A model generated the notes under the pieces. The model had not been told where the DNA came from. It searched no databases and saw nothing but the letters and a program-made list of their open reading frames with translations. From positions 286,185-350,184 of the forward strand of contig NZ_FMCS01000008.1 in the NCBI RefSeq assembly GCF_900091435.1: a DNA stretch of 64,000 bases, written 5' to 3'. This stretch comes from Micromonospora chaiyaphumensis. GTDB lineage: Bacteria; Actinomycetota; Actinomycetes; Mycobacteriales; Micromonosporaceae. A program made the position numbers and the translations under genes. This document shows positions 1 to 8,440 of this stretch, in pieces. The first letter of the stretch is position 1, and each line of letters starts with the position of its first letter.

Positions 1-19
1 GGGGTCGCCGGCCCCCCGG

Positions 20-1381
20 ATGCCGCTGCGCCGGCTCGGCTGGCGGCGGTTCCTGGCGCTGGCCGGTGTGGTGCTGCTGATCGCCGCCGGCGCGGTCTTC
101 ATGGTCTTCACCCTGGGCGAGAGCCTGGGCGCCGAGGCGCTGCTGGTCGGCGTGATCGCGGCGATCCTGCCGGTGCCGGTGCTGGTGTCCTGCTTCCTCT
201 GGCTCGACCGCTACGAGCCCGAGCCGCTGAAATACCTGATCTTCTGCTTCGCCTGGGGCGCGTTCGTCTCCACCGCCATCTCGCTGCTGGTCAACGAGAC
301 CGGCGCCCGGCTGTTCGACGCCTGGGGGCTGCCCGCGGCGCTGACCGCCGTGCTGGTCGCCCCGTTCATCGAGGAGCTGACCAAGGCGGCCGGCCCGCTC
401 CTGTTGCTGATCTTCCGCCGCCGGGAGTTCTCCGGTGTCACCGACGGCCTGGTCTACTGCGGGCTCTCCGCGGTCGGCTTCGCCATGGTGGAGAACATCC
501 TCTACCTGGGCGGCTACGGCTACCGCACCGGCGTCGAGGAGTACGGCCCGGCCACCGGCGCCCGCCAGGTGATCGCCATCTTCATCGTGCGGATCCTGCT
601 CTTCGGCTTCGCCCACCCGCTGTTCACCTCGATGACCGGTGTGGGCCTGGGGATCGCCGCGCGGACCGCCGACCGGCGGGTGCGCATCCTCGCCCCGATC
701 GCCGGCCTGCTGCTGGCCATGATGCTGCACGGCACCTGGAACCTGCTGCCCTCGCTGGCCGCCGCCACGGGCCAGCCGCTGATCGCGCTCTACGGCTACA
801 TCGGCGTGATGGTGCCGATCTTCTTCGGCATGGTGGGGCTGGCCGTCTGGCTGCGCGCCTGGGAGGGGCGGCTCACCGAGCGCACCCTGCCGGACTACGT
901 CCGGGCGGGCTGGCTCACCCCGCCCGAGGTGGCCGCGCTGGGCAGCCTCGGCCGGCGGCACGCCGCCCGCACCTGGGCCCGGCGGGTGGCCGGTGACGGC
1001 GGGGTGCGGGCGATGCGCGGCTACCAGTTCGCCGCCACCCGGCTGGCCCTGCTGCGCGACGGGATGCGCCGTGGGCTGGACCGCAAGCCCGCCGAGCGGG
1101 ACCGGACGGCGCGGGAGGAGCGGGAGCTGCTGGACGCGATCGGGGCGTACCGGTCGTTCTTCGTGGGCCGGGACCCGCAGGCGCCGGTCGGGGTCTGGGA
1201 CGGGCAGCGCTACCACCTGCGCTTCCCGGACGGGTCGCAGCGCGCGGTCGATGCTCCGGACGAGCCGGTGGTGCCGATCCCGGTGGTGCTGTCCGCGCCG
1301 CCGCCGCCGGCCTTCCCGCCCGGCTATGGCCCCTCCGGCTGGCACGGCGCCCGCTCCACCGCACCGTGGCCGCCGGCCTGA
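20..1381 (+). CDS. PrsW-family intramembrane metalloprotease
   Basis: The 453-residue protein has about eight hydrophobic segments in its first 290 residues and the PrsW (CPBP-like) signature: an EELTK motif near residue 117, then an H-P pair in HPLFTSMTG and HGTWN further on. PrsW proteases cut membrane proteins; in Bacillus PrsW degrades the anti-sigma factor RsiW, but the substrate here is unknown. The C-terminal 160 residues are charged, proline-rich and probably cytoplasmic. The frame is open to the left edge of the window, so an upstream start is possible. The ATG at 20 is the first one visible. The family call is secure; the role in signalling is inferred. Confidence 0.85.
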   Translation: MPLRRLGWRRFLALAGVVLLIAAGAVFMVFTLGESLGAEALLVGVIAAILPVPVLVSCFLWLDRYEPEPLKYLIFCFAWGAFVSTAISLLVNETGARLFDAWGLPAALTAVLVAPFIEELTKAAGPLLLLIFRRREFSGVTDGLVYCGLSAVGFAMVENILYLGGYGYRTGVEEYGPATGARQVIAIFIVRILLFGFAHPLFTSMTGVGLGIAARTADRRVRILAPIAGLLLAMMLHGTWNLLPSLAAATGQPLIALYGYIGVMVPIFFGMVGLAVWLRAWEGRLTERTLPDYVRAGWLTPPEVAALGSLGRRHAARTWARRVAGDGGVRAMRGYQFAATRLALLRDGMRRGLDRKPAERDRTAREERELLDAIGAYRSFFVGRDPQAPVGVWDGQRYHLRFPDGSQRAVDAPDEPVVPIPVVLSAPPPPAFPPGYGPSGWHGARSTAPWPPA

Positions 1382-1400
1382 CGCGGCTCGCGGGGGCGGG

Positions 1401-1568
1401 TCAGCTCATGAGGCCGGTGAGGAAGTCGCCGAGGCCCTGGGCGATGGCCATGAGCGCCACCCCGATCCCCTTGAACAGCTGGGCCGCGCCGTCCGGCCGG
1501 AAGGCCATGAAGTAGATCAGGAACGCGAGGAATCCCCAGGCGAGTATCTTCTTCACGACTACCGGCAT
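1401..1568 (-). CDS. Small membrane protein, 55 aa
   Basis: This 55-codon gene starts with MPVVVKKILAWGF and has a strong Shine-Dalgarno sequence (GGGAGGGA at about 1570-1577) just before its ATG. Residues 7-25 form one hydrophobic segment. The remainder is an amphipathic glycine- and alanine-containing tail. It lies between the convergent prsW-like gene and the GroES-like gene on its own strand. I do not recognise the family. The ribosome-binding site and the membrane-like composition are the evidence that it is real. Confidence 0.6.
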   Translation of the reverse strand: MPVVVKKILAWGFLAFLIYFMAFRPDGAAQLFKGIGVALMAIAQGLGDFLTGLMS

Positions 1569-1639
1569 GGTCCCTCCCCAGGGCGCGGTCGTGCCTGGGG
1601 CTTCCCGCCGGGCAGCGACGCAAACGGCGGGGGCCGCGC

Positions 1640-1987
1640 CTAGAGGTAGAGGCCGGTCGAGCCGGTCGACCCGGTCTCCACCCGCTCCGCCGCCACGGCG
1701 TGCACGTCCCGCTCGCGGAGCAGGACGTACGCCCGGCCGTGCAGTTCGACCTCGGAGCGGTCGTCGGGGTCGAAGAGCACCCGGTCCCCGGAGACGATGG
1801 AGCGGACGTGCGGGCCGACGCCCACCGCGGTGGCCCAGGCCAGCCGCTTGCCGACCGCCGCGGTGGCCGGGATCACGATGCCGGCGGTGGAGCGGCGTTC
1901 CCCCTCGCCGTTCTCGGTACGCACCAGCACGCGGTCGTGGAGCAGGCGGATCGGCAGGCCGGCGTCGAGGTTCTGGTCGGCGGTCAC
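1640..1987 (-). CDS. GroES-like (Cpn10) co-chaperonin fold protein
   Basis: The 115-residue protein has the Cpn10 pattern: PIRLLHDRVLVR near the N-terminus, a mobile-loop-like stretch with AGIVIP, then GDRVLFDP and a closing GRAYVLLRERDV. Cpn10 proteins cap the chaperonin GroEL. No groEL is adjacent, so this is probably a second, stand-alone GroES paralogue, and pairing with GroEL is unproven. The C-terminal serine-glycine-threonine tail is extra to the usual 95-100 residues. The GTG start is preceded by TAGCGT (1994-1999) with a 6-base gap, which suggests a leaderless transcript. It diverges from the AI-2E gene. Confidence 0.8.
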   Translation of the reverse strand: MTADQNLDAGLPIRLLHDRVLVRTENGEGERRSTAGIVIPATAAVGKRLAWATAVGVGPHVRSIVSGDRVLFDPDDRSEVELHGRAYVLLRERDVHAVAAERVETGSTGSTGLYL

Positions 1988-2141
1988 GCGAAGACGCTAC
2001 CGCGTGCCCGCCGGTCGATCCCGATGTGGTTGGGCGGGGCGAGCGGGGGGCAATGTGTGGCGGAGTCGCCCTAGGGTGGGGCGGACGGACGTATCCTGTC
2101 CACCCTGTCTCCTGGGCGGACCGAAGTTGCTGGAGGTGCGC

Positions 2142-3428
2142 TTGAGCCGCTTCGAGCGGATGCGCGGACGGCTCCGCCGCGCGTACGAGTCCGGCCGCGA
2201 GTCGGCGCGGGCCCGGCGGGCGGCCGATCCGGACGAGCGCGTGGCCTCGCCCTCCTCGCCCGGCCCGGCGGCGCCCCCGACGGCGACCGTGGTGGGCGCG
2301 GAGCCCCCGGCTCCCGTGCACGCCTCGACCATCAGCCAGGACGACGTGGAGGTGCCGCACGCGCTGCGGATCGCCGCGGCCTGGTGCTGGCGGCTCATTG
2401 TCATCGGCATCGTGACCTGGTCGCTGCTCAAGATCGTCGGCACGATCCGCATCGTCATCATCCCGCTGGCGGTCGCGCTCCTGCTCTCCGCGCTGCTCGC
2501 CCCGGCGGTCGGCTGGCTGCTCAAGGCCCGGCTGCCCCGCTCGCTGGCCACCGGCGTGGTGCTGGTCGGCGGCCTGGCCGCGGTGATCGGCACGCTGACC
2601 CTGGTGGTCAACGAGTTCATCCAGGGCGTGCCGGAGCTGAGTGAGAAGTCGTCCCAGGGCGTCCGGCAGATCCAGGACTGGCTCAAGACCGGCCCGTTGC
2701 ACCTCTCCGACGGCCAGCTCAACCGCTACATCGACGAGGCGCAGAGCTGGATCAACGGCAACACGGAGAAGTTCACCAGCGGGGCGCTCAACACGGCGGC
2801 CACGCTGGCCGAGGTGCTCACCGGCACGGTCCTGGTGCTCTTCGCGACCTTCTTCTTCCTCCGGGACGGCAGCAACATCTGGCGGTTCCTGGTCCGGCTG
2901 CTGCCGGTCAAGGCCCGCTGGAAGGTGGACGACGCCGGCCGTGCCTCCTGGGCGACGCTCGGCGCCTACGTCCGGGCCACCGTGCTGGTCGCCTTCATCG
3001 ACGCCGTGGGCATCGGCATCTTCCTGGTCATCTTCGACATCCCGTTCGCGTTCCCGCTGGCCGCGCTGGTCTTCCTGGGCGCGTTCATCCCGATCGTCGG
3101 TGCCTTCCTGTCCGGGGTGGTGGCCGTGCTGGTGGCGCTGGTCGACAGCGGCCCGGTGACCGCGCTGATCATCCTGGGCGTGGTCATCGGCGTGCAGCAG
3201 GTCGAGGGGCATGTGCTCCAGCCGCTGATCATGGGTCGGGCGGTGGCCATCCACCCGCTCGCCGTGATCATCGGCATCGCCGCCGGGGTGGTGCTGGCCG
3301 GCATCGCGGGCGCGCTGGTCGCGGTGCCGCTGATCGCCGTGCTCAACACCGCCATCCGCCGGCTCGCCGCGCGGACCGTGCCGGACACCCCGCCCGACGC
3401 CGTGGTGGTCGCCTCCCAGGCGCCCTGA
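2142..3428 (+). CDS. AI-2E family transporter (TqsA/PerM-like permease)
   Basis: The 428-residue polytopic protein has a charged, proline-rich cytoplasmic N-terminus of about 70 residues, then roughly eight transmembrane segments. An extracytoplasmic region lies around residues 165-215. The C-terminal half has the family pattern FIPIVGAFLSG and QQVEGHVLQPLIMGR. Members export autoinducer-2 or other small molecules, or act in Na+/H+ exchange, so the substrate is unknown. I chose the TTG start because GGAGGTG (2132-2138) sits at ideal spacing before it. An ATG at 2160 is the alternative. A bidirectional terminator follows the stop. Confidence 0.88.
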   Translation: MSRFERMRGRLRRAYESGRESARARRAADPDERVASPSSPGPAAPPTATVVGAEPPAPVHASTISQDDVEVPHALRIAAAWCWRLIVIGIVTWSLLKIVGTIRIVIIPLAVALLLSALLAPAVGWLLKARLPRSLATGVVLVGGLAAVIGTLTLVVNEFIQGVPELSEKSSQGVRQIQDWLKTGPLHLSDGQLNRYIDEAQSWINGNTEKFTSGALNTAATLAEVLTGTVLVLFATFFFLRDGSNIWRFLVRLLPVKARWKVDDAGRASWATLGAYVRATVLVAFIDAVGIGIFLVIFDIPFAFPLAALVFLGAFIPIVGAFLSGVVAVLVALVDSGPVTALIILGVVIGVQQVEGHVLQPLIMGRAVAIHPLAVIIGIAAGVVLAGIAGALVAVPLIAVLNTAIRRLAARTVPDTPPDAVVVASQAP

Positions 3429-3443
3429 CCCGACCAAGCCCCG

Positions 3444-3482
3444 GACGCCCGCGTCGCCCCTGCCCGGGGAGGCGCGGGCGTC
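3444..3482. terminator. Bidirectional intrinsic terminator
   Basis: GACGCCCGCG (3444-3453) pairs perfectly with CGCGGGCGTC (3473-3482), and an inner CCCC/GGGG stem extends it. It lies between the convergent permease and helicase genes and overlaps the helicase stop codon. Confidence 0.7.
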
Positions 3483-5622
3483 AGCTCTTCCGGAGCCGCT
3501 CCAGCGCGCCGCGGGCCACGTCCGGGCGGGTGGTGTACCAGAACGGGGGCAGCGAGCGGCGCAGGAACGGGCCGTAGCCCCGGGCGGTCTCCAACCGGGA
3601 GTCGAGCACCGCCACCACGCCCCGGTCGCCGGTGGCCCGGATCAGGCGGCCGACGCCCTGGGCCAGCCGGACCGCCGCGATCGGCACGCTCACCGCCGCG
3701 AAGCCGGAGCCGCCCCCGGCGTCGACGGCCGCCGCCCGGGCCGCCGCGAGGGGCTCGTCGGGCCGCGGGAACGGCAGCCGGTCGATCACCACGAGCTGGC
3801 AGGAGTCGCCCGGCACGTCCACGCCCTGCCAGAGCGACATCACCCCGAACAGGCAGCTCTCCCGCTCCTCGCGGAACCGGCGGACCAGCAGCGGCAGCGC
3901 CTCCTCGCCCTGGAGCAGCACCGGCAGGTCGGTGCGCGCGCGGAGCAGCTCCGCCGCCTGCTGCGCGGCCCGCCGGGAGGAGAAGAGCCCGAGGGTACGC
4001 CCACCGAGCGCGCCGACCAGCGCCAGCAACTCCTCGCCGGCCGCCTCGGGCAGCCCCGAGACGCTGGGCCGGGGCAGGTGCGCGGCGACGTACAGGATGC
4101 CCTGGCGGGCGTAGTCGAAGGGTGAGCCGACGTCGAGCGACGTCCAGCCGGGCCCCTCGGTGGCCGGAACCGTGCCGATGGCCGCCCGGCTGCCGTCGGT
4201 GCTCGCCACCGGGGGCGTGGTGCCGGCACGGCCGGCGGCGGCCGCGCTGGCCAGCGCGGCGGCGGCGGGGGAGGGCGGCGCGGGCGGCGGCGCGTCCAGC
4301 CCCAGCGCCCGGGCCACCGTGTCGAACCGGCCGCCGAGTGCCAGGGTGGCCGAGGTGGCGACGACGGTGCGCTCGTCGTAGAGGTGGGTGGCGAGGGTGC
4401 CGGCGACCGAGAGCGGCGCCACGACCAGCGCGCGGCGGCTGCCGTTCTCCGGCTTCTCCACCCACGCCACGTCGTGGTCGGCCTCCTCCAGCAGCCGCTG
4501 CCCGGTGGTGGATAGCTCGTCGAGCACGGCCTTGGCCTGCTGCTTGCGCACCGGGTCCGGGTCGTCGGCCTTGATGTCGCCGATCGCCTCCAGCGCCGCC
4601 CGGGTGGCCGCGTCGAGCAGGGTGCACGCCTCGCGCAGCGCGGGCGGCAGGCCGTTGGTGAGCCGCCCGGCGGGCGCCTCGGCCAGCCCCACGGCGAGCG
4701 CGTCGCCGGCCTCGGTGAGCCGTTCGGCCACCTCGGGGCGCAGCAGCGGCCGGGCCCGGCGGGCGGACCGGTCGATGAGCTGGGGCTCCAGCTCGGCCTG
4801 TGCCGCCGAGGAGACCCGGTCGGCCAGCTCGTGCGCCTCGTCGACCACGAGCAGCTTGTGCGGCGGCACGATGTGCCGGCCGGCGAGCATGTCGACGGCC
4901 AGCAGGCTGTGGTTGGTCACCACGATGTCCGCCTCGCGGGCCCGGGCCCGGGACGCCTCCGCGAAGCACTCCTGGCCGAACGGGCAGCGGGTGGCGCCCA
5001 CGCACTCCCGGGCCGGCATCGACACGCTCCGCCACACCTGGTCGTCCACGCCCGGGTCCAGCTCGTCCCGGTCGCCGGTGGCGGTCTCCTCGGCCCAGTC
5101 GCGCAGCCGCTGCATCTGCTTGCCCAGGCGGCCCGCCTCACCGAGCCACTTCGTGCCGCCGCCGCTCGGGCGCGGCGCGTCGAAGAGGGTGTCCTCCGGC
5201 TCCTCCTCGACCGAGCTGTCCAGCCGAGCCAGGCACAGGTAGTGGTGCCGCCCTTTCAGCACCGCGAAGGTGGGGCGGCGGCCGAGCACCGGCTCGACCG
5301 CGTCGGCCAGCCGGGGCAGGTCGTGATCGACCAGCTGGGACTGCAGCGCCAGGGTGGCGGTGGAGACCACCACGGGGCCGTCCACGGTCAGCGCCGGGGC
5401 CAGGTAGGCCAGGGACTTGCCGGTGCCCGTGCCGGCCTGCACGAGCAGGTGCTCACCGGAGGCGACGCTGCGTTCGATCGCCTCGGCCATCTGCTGCTGG
5501 CCGGCCCGCGTCGCGCCGCCCGGGACCGCGCCGACCGCGGCGGCCAGCAGCTCGCCGCCGCCGGGCCGGCCGCCCCGGCGCTTCTTGGGAACGGGGCCGG
5601 TGGCGGTGCGGGGCGCGGTCAC
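3481..5622 (-). CDS. DinG/XPD-type ATP-dependent DNA helicase
   Basis: This superfamily-2 helicase (713 aa with the chosen start) has Walker A GTGTGKS at about residues 64-70 and Walker B DEAH in LLVVDEAHELADR. A cysteine set (HHYLCLARL, ECVGATRCPFGQEC) matches the iron-sulfur cluster of DinG and XPD. The C-terminal half has the late motifs SLWQGVDVPG and QGVGRLIR. DinG-type enzymes unwind R-loops, D-loops and other branched DNA. Longer in-frame ORF exists, but the GTG at 5622 is preceded by TACGGT with a 6-base gap, and the upstream extension is arginine-rich junk. It is divergent from the DUF402 gene. Confidence 0.92.
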   Translation of the reverse strand: MTAPRTATGPVPKKRRGGRPGGGELLAAAVGAVPGGATRAGQQQMAEAIERSVASGEHLLVQAGTGTGKSLAYLAPALTVDGPVVVSTATLALQSQLVDHDLPRLADAVEPVLGRRPTFAVLKGRHHYLCLARLDSSVEEEPEDTLFDAPRPSGGGTKWLGEAGRLGKQMQRLRDWAEETATGDRDELDPGVDDQVWRSVSMPARECVGATRCPFGQECFAEASRARAREADIVVTNHSLLAVDMLAGRHIVPPHKLLVVDEAHELADRVSSAAQAELEPQLIDRSARRARPLLRPEVAERLTEAGDALAVGLAEAPAGRLTNGLPPALREACTLLDAATRAALEAIGDIKADDPDPVRKQQAKAVLDELSTTGQRLLEEADHDVAWVEKPENGSRRALVVAPLSVAGTLATHLYDERTVVATSATLALGGRFDTVARALGLDAPPPAPPSPAAAALASAAAAGRAGTTPPVASTDGSRAAIGTVPATEGPGWTSLDVGSPFDYARQGILYVAAHLPRPSVSGLPEAAGEELLALVGALGGRTLGLFSSRRAAQQAAELLRARTDLPVLLQGEEALPLLVRRFREERESCLFGVMSLWQGVDVPGDSCQLVVIDRLPFPRPDEPLAAARAAAVDAGGGSGFAAVSVPIAAVRLAQGVGRLIRATGDRGVVAVLDSRLETARGYGPFLRRSLPPFWYTTRPDVARGALERLRKS

Positions 5623-5746
5623 CGTGCGACCGTACCCGCCGCCGCCGACAGGGGGCGGGCCGCTCCGCCGCGTGGCGTGCCGGGCGCGTCGCGTCCGGTT
5701 ACCTGCCGATCGCGTCGCGTGGCCGGAATCGGTTAGGGTGCCAGTC

Positions 5747-6253
5747 ATGCCGAGCGACGTGGTCCGCGTGATCTACCGCAAGTACGACGGCAGCGCACAC
5801 CGCGACTACCCGGCCCGCCGGCTCGCCGAGGACGACCTCGGTGTCTGGCTCGGCGTGCCGGCCGGCACCGAGTCGGTCTACCACGGCCGGCCCTCCGTGG
5901 AGCAGATCCCGTTCGTCCTGCTGGTGCCCCACCACGGCTGGTGGACCGGCATGTTCAACCCGCCCCCGCGCACCAGCGAGGTCTACTGCGACATCGCCAC
6001 TCCCGCCCGCTGGGAGGGCGACGAGACGGTCGACCTGGTCGACCTCGACCTGGACGTGGTGCGCCGGCGCGAGACCGGCCTGGTCGAGCTGCGCGACGAG
6101 GACGAGTTCGCCGAGCACCGGGCCCGCTGGGGTTACCCCGACGACGTGGTGGCCGAGGCCGAGGCGGCGGCCCGCTGGCTGCTCGGCGCGCTCGGCGACG
6201 GCACCGAGCCGTTCGCCACGTCGTACCGGAAGTGGCTCTCCCTGGTCGTCTGA
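5747..6253 (+). CDS. DUF402 domain protein
   Basis: This is a 168-residue soluble protein with the DUF402 pattern: a WWTGMFNPPPRTSEVYCDIATP core, a DLDLDVVRR strand and an EDEFAEHRARWGYPDDVV helix region with conserved acids. Characterised relatives include nucleoside di/triphosphate phosphatases (Ntdp) and ribonuclease-related proteins. The acidic residues fit a metal-dependent hydrolase, but the substrate cannot be read from the sequence. TAGGGT (5734-5739) ends 7 bases before the ATG, so the mRNA is probably leaderless. It converges on the ECF41 gene with only 7 bases between the stops. Confidence 0.8.
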   Translation: MPSDVVRVIYRKYDGSAHRDYPARRLAEDDLGVWLGVPAGTESVYHGRPSVEQIPFVLLVPHHGWWTGMFNPPPRTSEVYCDIATPARWEGDETVDLVDLDLDVVRRRETGLVELRDEDEFAEHRARWGYPDDVVAEAEAAARWLLGALGDGTEPFATSYRKWLSLVV

Positions 6254-6260
6254 ACCGGCC

Positions 6261-7214
6261 TCAGTAGCGCGGCGGCCAGCCGCCTTCCTCGACCCCGCTC
6301 AGGTGCTCCACCTTCTCGGGGTTGAGCTGGTTGAACACGGCGGTGATCCGCCCGTCGTGCACGGCGAACGAGGTGACCATCCGCAGCGGCCGTCCGTCCC
6401 GGTAGACCGTCTCCGCCTGCCAGCCCAGCGTGCCGTCGACCAGCACCGGCCGGGCGTGCAGGGGGCCGCCCCAGCGGGCGGCCTGGCCGAAGAGGCCGAG
6501 GAGGAAGCGGCCCGCCAGCTCGGCGCCGACCACCGGCCGGCGGGCGGCCGGGAAGTGCCCGCCGCTGTCGCCGATCACCACCACGTCGGGGGCCAGCACC
6601 TCGGCCAGCCGGTCCAGCTCGCCGGACTCGACCGCCGCCATGAACGCGGCGAGCACCTTGTGCTGCTCGGCCAGGTCGGCGGTGTGCCGGGGGACGTCCG
6701 GCGCGGTGACCGCGCGACGGCCCCGGGAGGCCAGCTGCCGGGCCGCCGCCGGGGTGGTGCCCAGCACCTCGGCGACCGTGGCGAACGGCACGGCGAAGAC
6801 GTCGTGCAGCACGAACGCCACCCGCTGCTCGGGGGTCAGCCGCTCCAGCACCACCAGCAGGGCGGTGCCGAGCTGGTCGGTGCGGATCACCCGCTCGGCC
6901 GGGTCGGGGGCGAACCCGTCCGCGGCCGGCACCGGGCTCACCACCGGCTCCGGCAGCCACTGACCGGGGTACGCCTCGCGGCGCACGCGGGCGGAGCGGA
7001 GCACGTCCAGGCAGATCCGTGAGCAGGTGGTGGTGAGCCAGCCGCGCAGGTCCCGGATCTTCTCGCGGTCGGCCGGGTCGCCGAGCGCGCCCGCGTAGCG
7101 CAGCCAGGTCTCCTGGACCGCGTCCTCCGCCTCGCTGCGGCTGCCCAGCATCCGCTGCGCCACCGCCAGCAGGTGCCCGCGTTCAGCCTCGAACTCCGCC
7201 GCCCGCTCGTGCAC
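6261..7214 (-). CDS. ECF41-group RNA polymerase sigma factor (SigJ-like)
   Basis: This 317-residue ECF sigma factor has region 2 at about residues 10-75 (SEAEDAVQETWLRY), region 4 at about 110-165 and a SnoaL/NTF2-like C-terminal domain at about 185-300. It shows the ECF41 hallmarks: WLPEP in the linker between regions 2 and 4 (residues 86-90) and an NPEKV motif near the C-terminus. In ECF41 factors the fused C-terminal domain, not a separate anti-sigma factor, controls activity. The GTG start has GGGAGGAG 6 bases upstream. No carboxymuconolactone decarboxylase or oxidoreductase partner, common beside ECF41 genes, is adjacent. Confidence 0.92.
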   Translation of the reverse strand: MHERAAEFEAERGHLLAVAQRMLGSRSEAEDAVQETWLRYAGALGDPADREKIRDLRGWLTTTCSRICLDVLRSARVRREAYPGQWLPEPVVSPVPAADGFAPDPAERVIRTDQLGTALLVVLERLTPEQRVAFVLHDVFAVPFATVAEVLGTTPAAARQLASRGRRAVTAPDVPRHTADLAEQHKVLAAFMAAVESGELDRLAEVLAPDVVVIGDSGGHFPAARRPVVGAELAGRFLLGLFGQAARWGGPLHARPVLVDGTLGWQAETVYRDGRPLRMVTSFAVHDGRITAVFNQLNPEKVEHLSGVEEGGWPPRY

Positions 7215-7261
7215 GTCGCGCTCCTCCCGCCCGGAGCCCCCATTCTCCCCGTACCCCCGGA

Positions 7262-7286
7262 TGCCCCGCCGTCCCCGGGTGTGACA
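7262..7286 (-). promoter_or_regulatory. Candidate ECF41-type autoregulatory promoter
   Basis: On the minus strand TGTCACA (7280-7286) is followed after 16 bases by CATC. The ECF41 promoter I recall is TGTCACA-N16-CGTC, so the -35 is perfect and the -10 differs by one base. It lies about 50-70 bases before the start of the ECF41 gene. Confidence 0.5.
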
Positions 7287-7330
7287 TCGCTCGGGAGGCG
7301 GGTGCGGGCGGGGTGGGTGAGGATCGAGGG

Positions 7331-8320
7331 ATGAGCGGTGTCGACGAGGTGGTGCGGCCCGAGGGCGGGTCGATGCGGGAGCTGCTCCGGGCCGGCCCGG
7401 GCCCGGTGGACCTGGCGGCGATCGAACCCCGGTCGACCCCGGGGCTGCCCGCGGCGGCCGGGCGCGGCAAGGGGCGCAAGGAGTGGGCGCGCGGGCAGGT
7501 CGAGCTGCTCGGCGCGGAGCTCGGCCGGCAGCAGGAGATGCTCTACGCCGCCGCGAAGGGCGCGGCCGGCCCGGGCAGCGCGACCAGCGCCCCGACCCAG
7601 GCCGGCGCCCACCTGGCCGGCGACCGCCCGCGCCGGGTGCTGCTGGTGCTCCAGGCCATGGACTGCGGTGGGAAGGACGGCACGGTCAAGCGGGTGGCCG
7701 GCGCCATGAACCCGCTCGGCCTGCACATCCGCTCGTTCGGCCCGCCCACCGAGGAGGAGCGGCGGCACGACTTCCTCTGGCGGATCCGCCGGGCCCTCCC
7801 GCCGCCCGGCTACGTGGGCGTCTTCAACCGCTCCCACTACGAGGACGTGTTGATCGCCCGGGTCGAGGGCCTGGTCGACGAGGTCACCTGGCGGGGCCGC
7901 TACGCCCTGATCAACGACTTCGAGCGGGAGCTGGCCGGCAACGCCGTCACCGTGGTGAAGGTCATGCTGCACATCTCCTACGCCGAGCAGGGCGAGCGGC
8001 TGATGGAGCGGCTCACCGACCCGACGAAGTACTGGAAGTACAACCCGAGCGATCTGGACACCCGGGCCCGATGGGACGATTACCAGGCGGCGTACGCCGA
8101 GGCGATCGAGCGGTGCGGCCCGGACGACGCCCCCTGGTTCGTGGTGCCGGCGGACCGGAAGTGGTACCGCGACTGGGCCGTGGCGCACCTGCTCAGCGAG
8201 ACGTTCGGTGGGTTGGATCTGGGGTATCCGCCTGCCGATTTCGACCTCGCGAGGGAGCGGGACCGGCTGCGGAGCGAGGGCGGGACGAGGCAAGGTGAAC
8301 AGCAGGTGAACGAGCGGTGA
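7331..8320 (+). CDS. Polyphosphate kinase 2 family protein (PPK2)
   Basis: This 329-residue enzyme has a Walker A-like GGKDGTVK at residues 113-120 and a lid/Walker B region including FNRSHYEDVLIARVEG. Near the C-terminus are the conserved VPADRKWYRDWAV and YPPAD segments. PPK2 enzymes transfer phosphate between polyphosphate and nucleoside mono- or diphosphates. The exact class (AMP or NDP preference) cannot be assigned by eye. It precedes a phosphate-permease pair, and a PHO box overlaps its final codons, so it belongs to phosphate metabolism. The ATG at 7331 is preceded by a purine-rich GAGGATCGAGGG. Confidence 0.92.
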   Translation: MSGVDEVVRPEGGSMRELLRAGPGPVDLAAIEPRSTPGLPAAAGRGKGRKEWARGQVELLGAELGRQQEMLYAAAKGAAGPGSATSAPTQAGAHLAGDRPRRVLLVLQAMDCGGKDGTVKRVAGAMNPLGLHIRSFGPPTEEERRHDFLWRIRRALPPPGYVGVFNRSHYEDVLIARVEGLVDEVTWRGRYALINDFERELAGNAVTVVKVMLHISYAEQGERLMERLTDPTKYWKYNPSDLDTRARWDDYQAAYAEAIERCGPDDAPWFVVPADRKWYRDWAVAHLLSETFGGLDLGYPPADFDLARERDRLRSEGGTRQGEQQVNER

Positions 8321-8322
8321 AT
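8294..8322 (-). promoter_or_regulatory. Three-unit PHO box upstream of the pit operon
   Basis: Plus-strand heptamers GGTGAAC (8294), GGTGAAC (8305) and GGTGAAT (8316) recur at exactly 11-base spacing. On the minus strand they read as GTTCACC units, the direct-repeat consensus bound by actinobacterial PhoP/RegX3 regulators. The array lies inside the 3' end of ppk2, and the third unit contains the ppk2 stop codon. Confidence 0.7.
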
Positions 8323-8349
8323 CGGGCCTGACCAGGGGTGGGCCGGGCG

Positions 8350-8377
8350 TTGCCCGGTTCCACGGGGTACCTAGCAT
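8350..8377 (+). promoter_or_regulatory. Promoter of the DUF47-pit operon
   Basis: TTGCCC (8350-8355) and TAGCAT (8372-8377) are spaced by 16 bases. The PHO box ends 27 bases upstream of the -35. The predicted 5' leader is about 57 bases. Confidence 0.5.
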
Positions 8378-8440
8378 GCGCAGAGCAGACGCCCTCCGGG
8401 GCGACGGCCACCCTTCCACCGACACGACGAGGTCCGTGCT

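Noticed and set aside
1401..3437. Long open frame on the minus strand opposite the permease
   Set aside because: It is rich in His, Asp, Gly and Arg in a codon-shadow pattern and contains no domain. The permease on the plus strand and the two small minus-strand genes explain the region.
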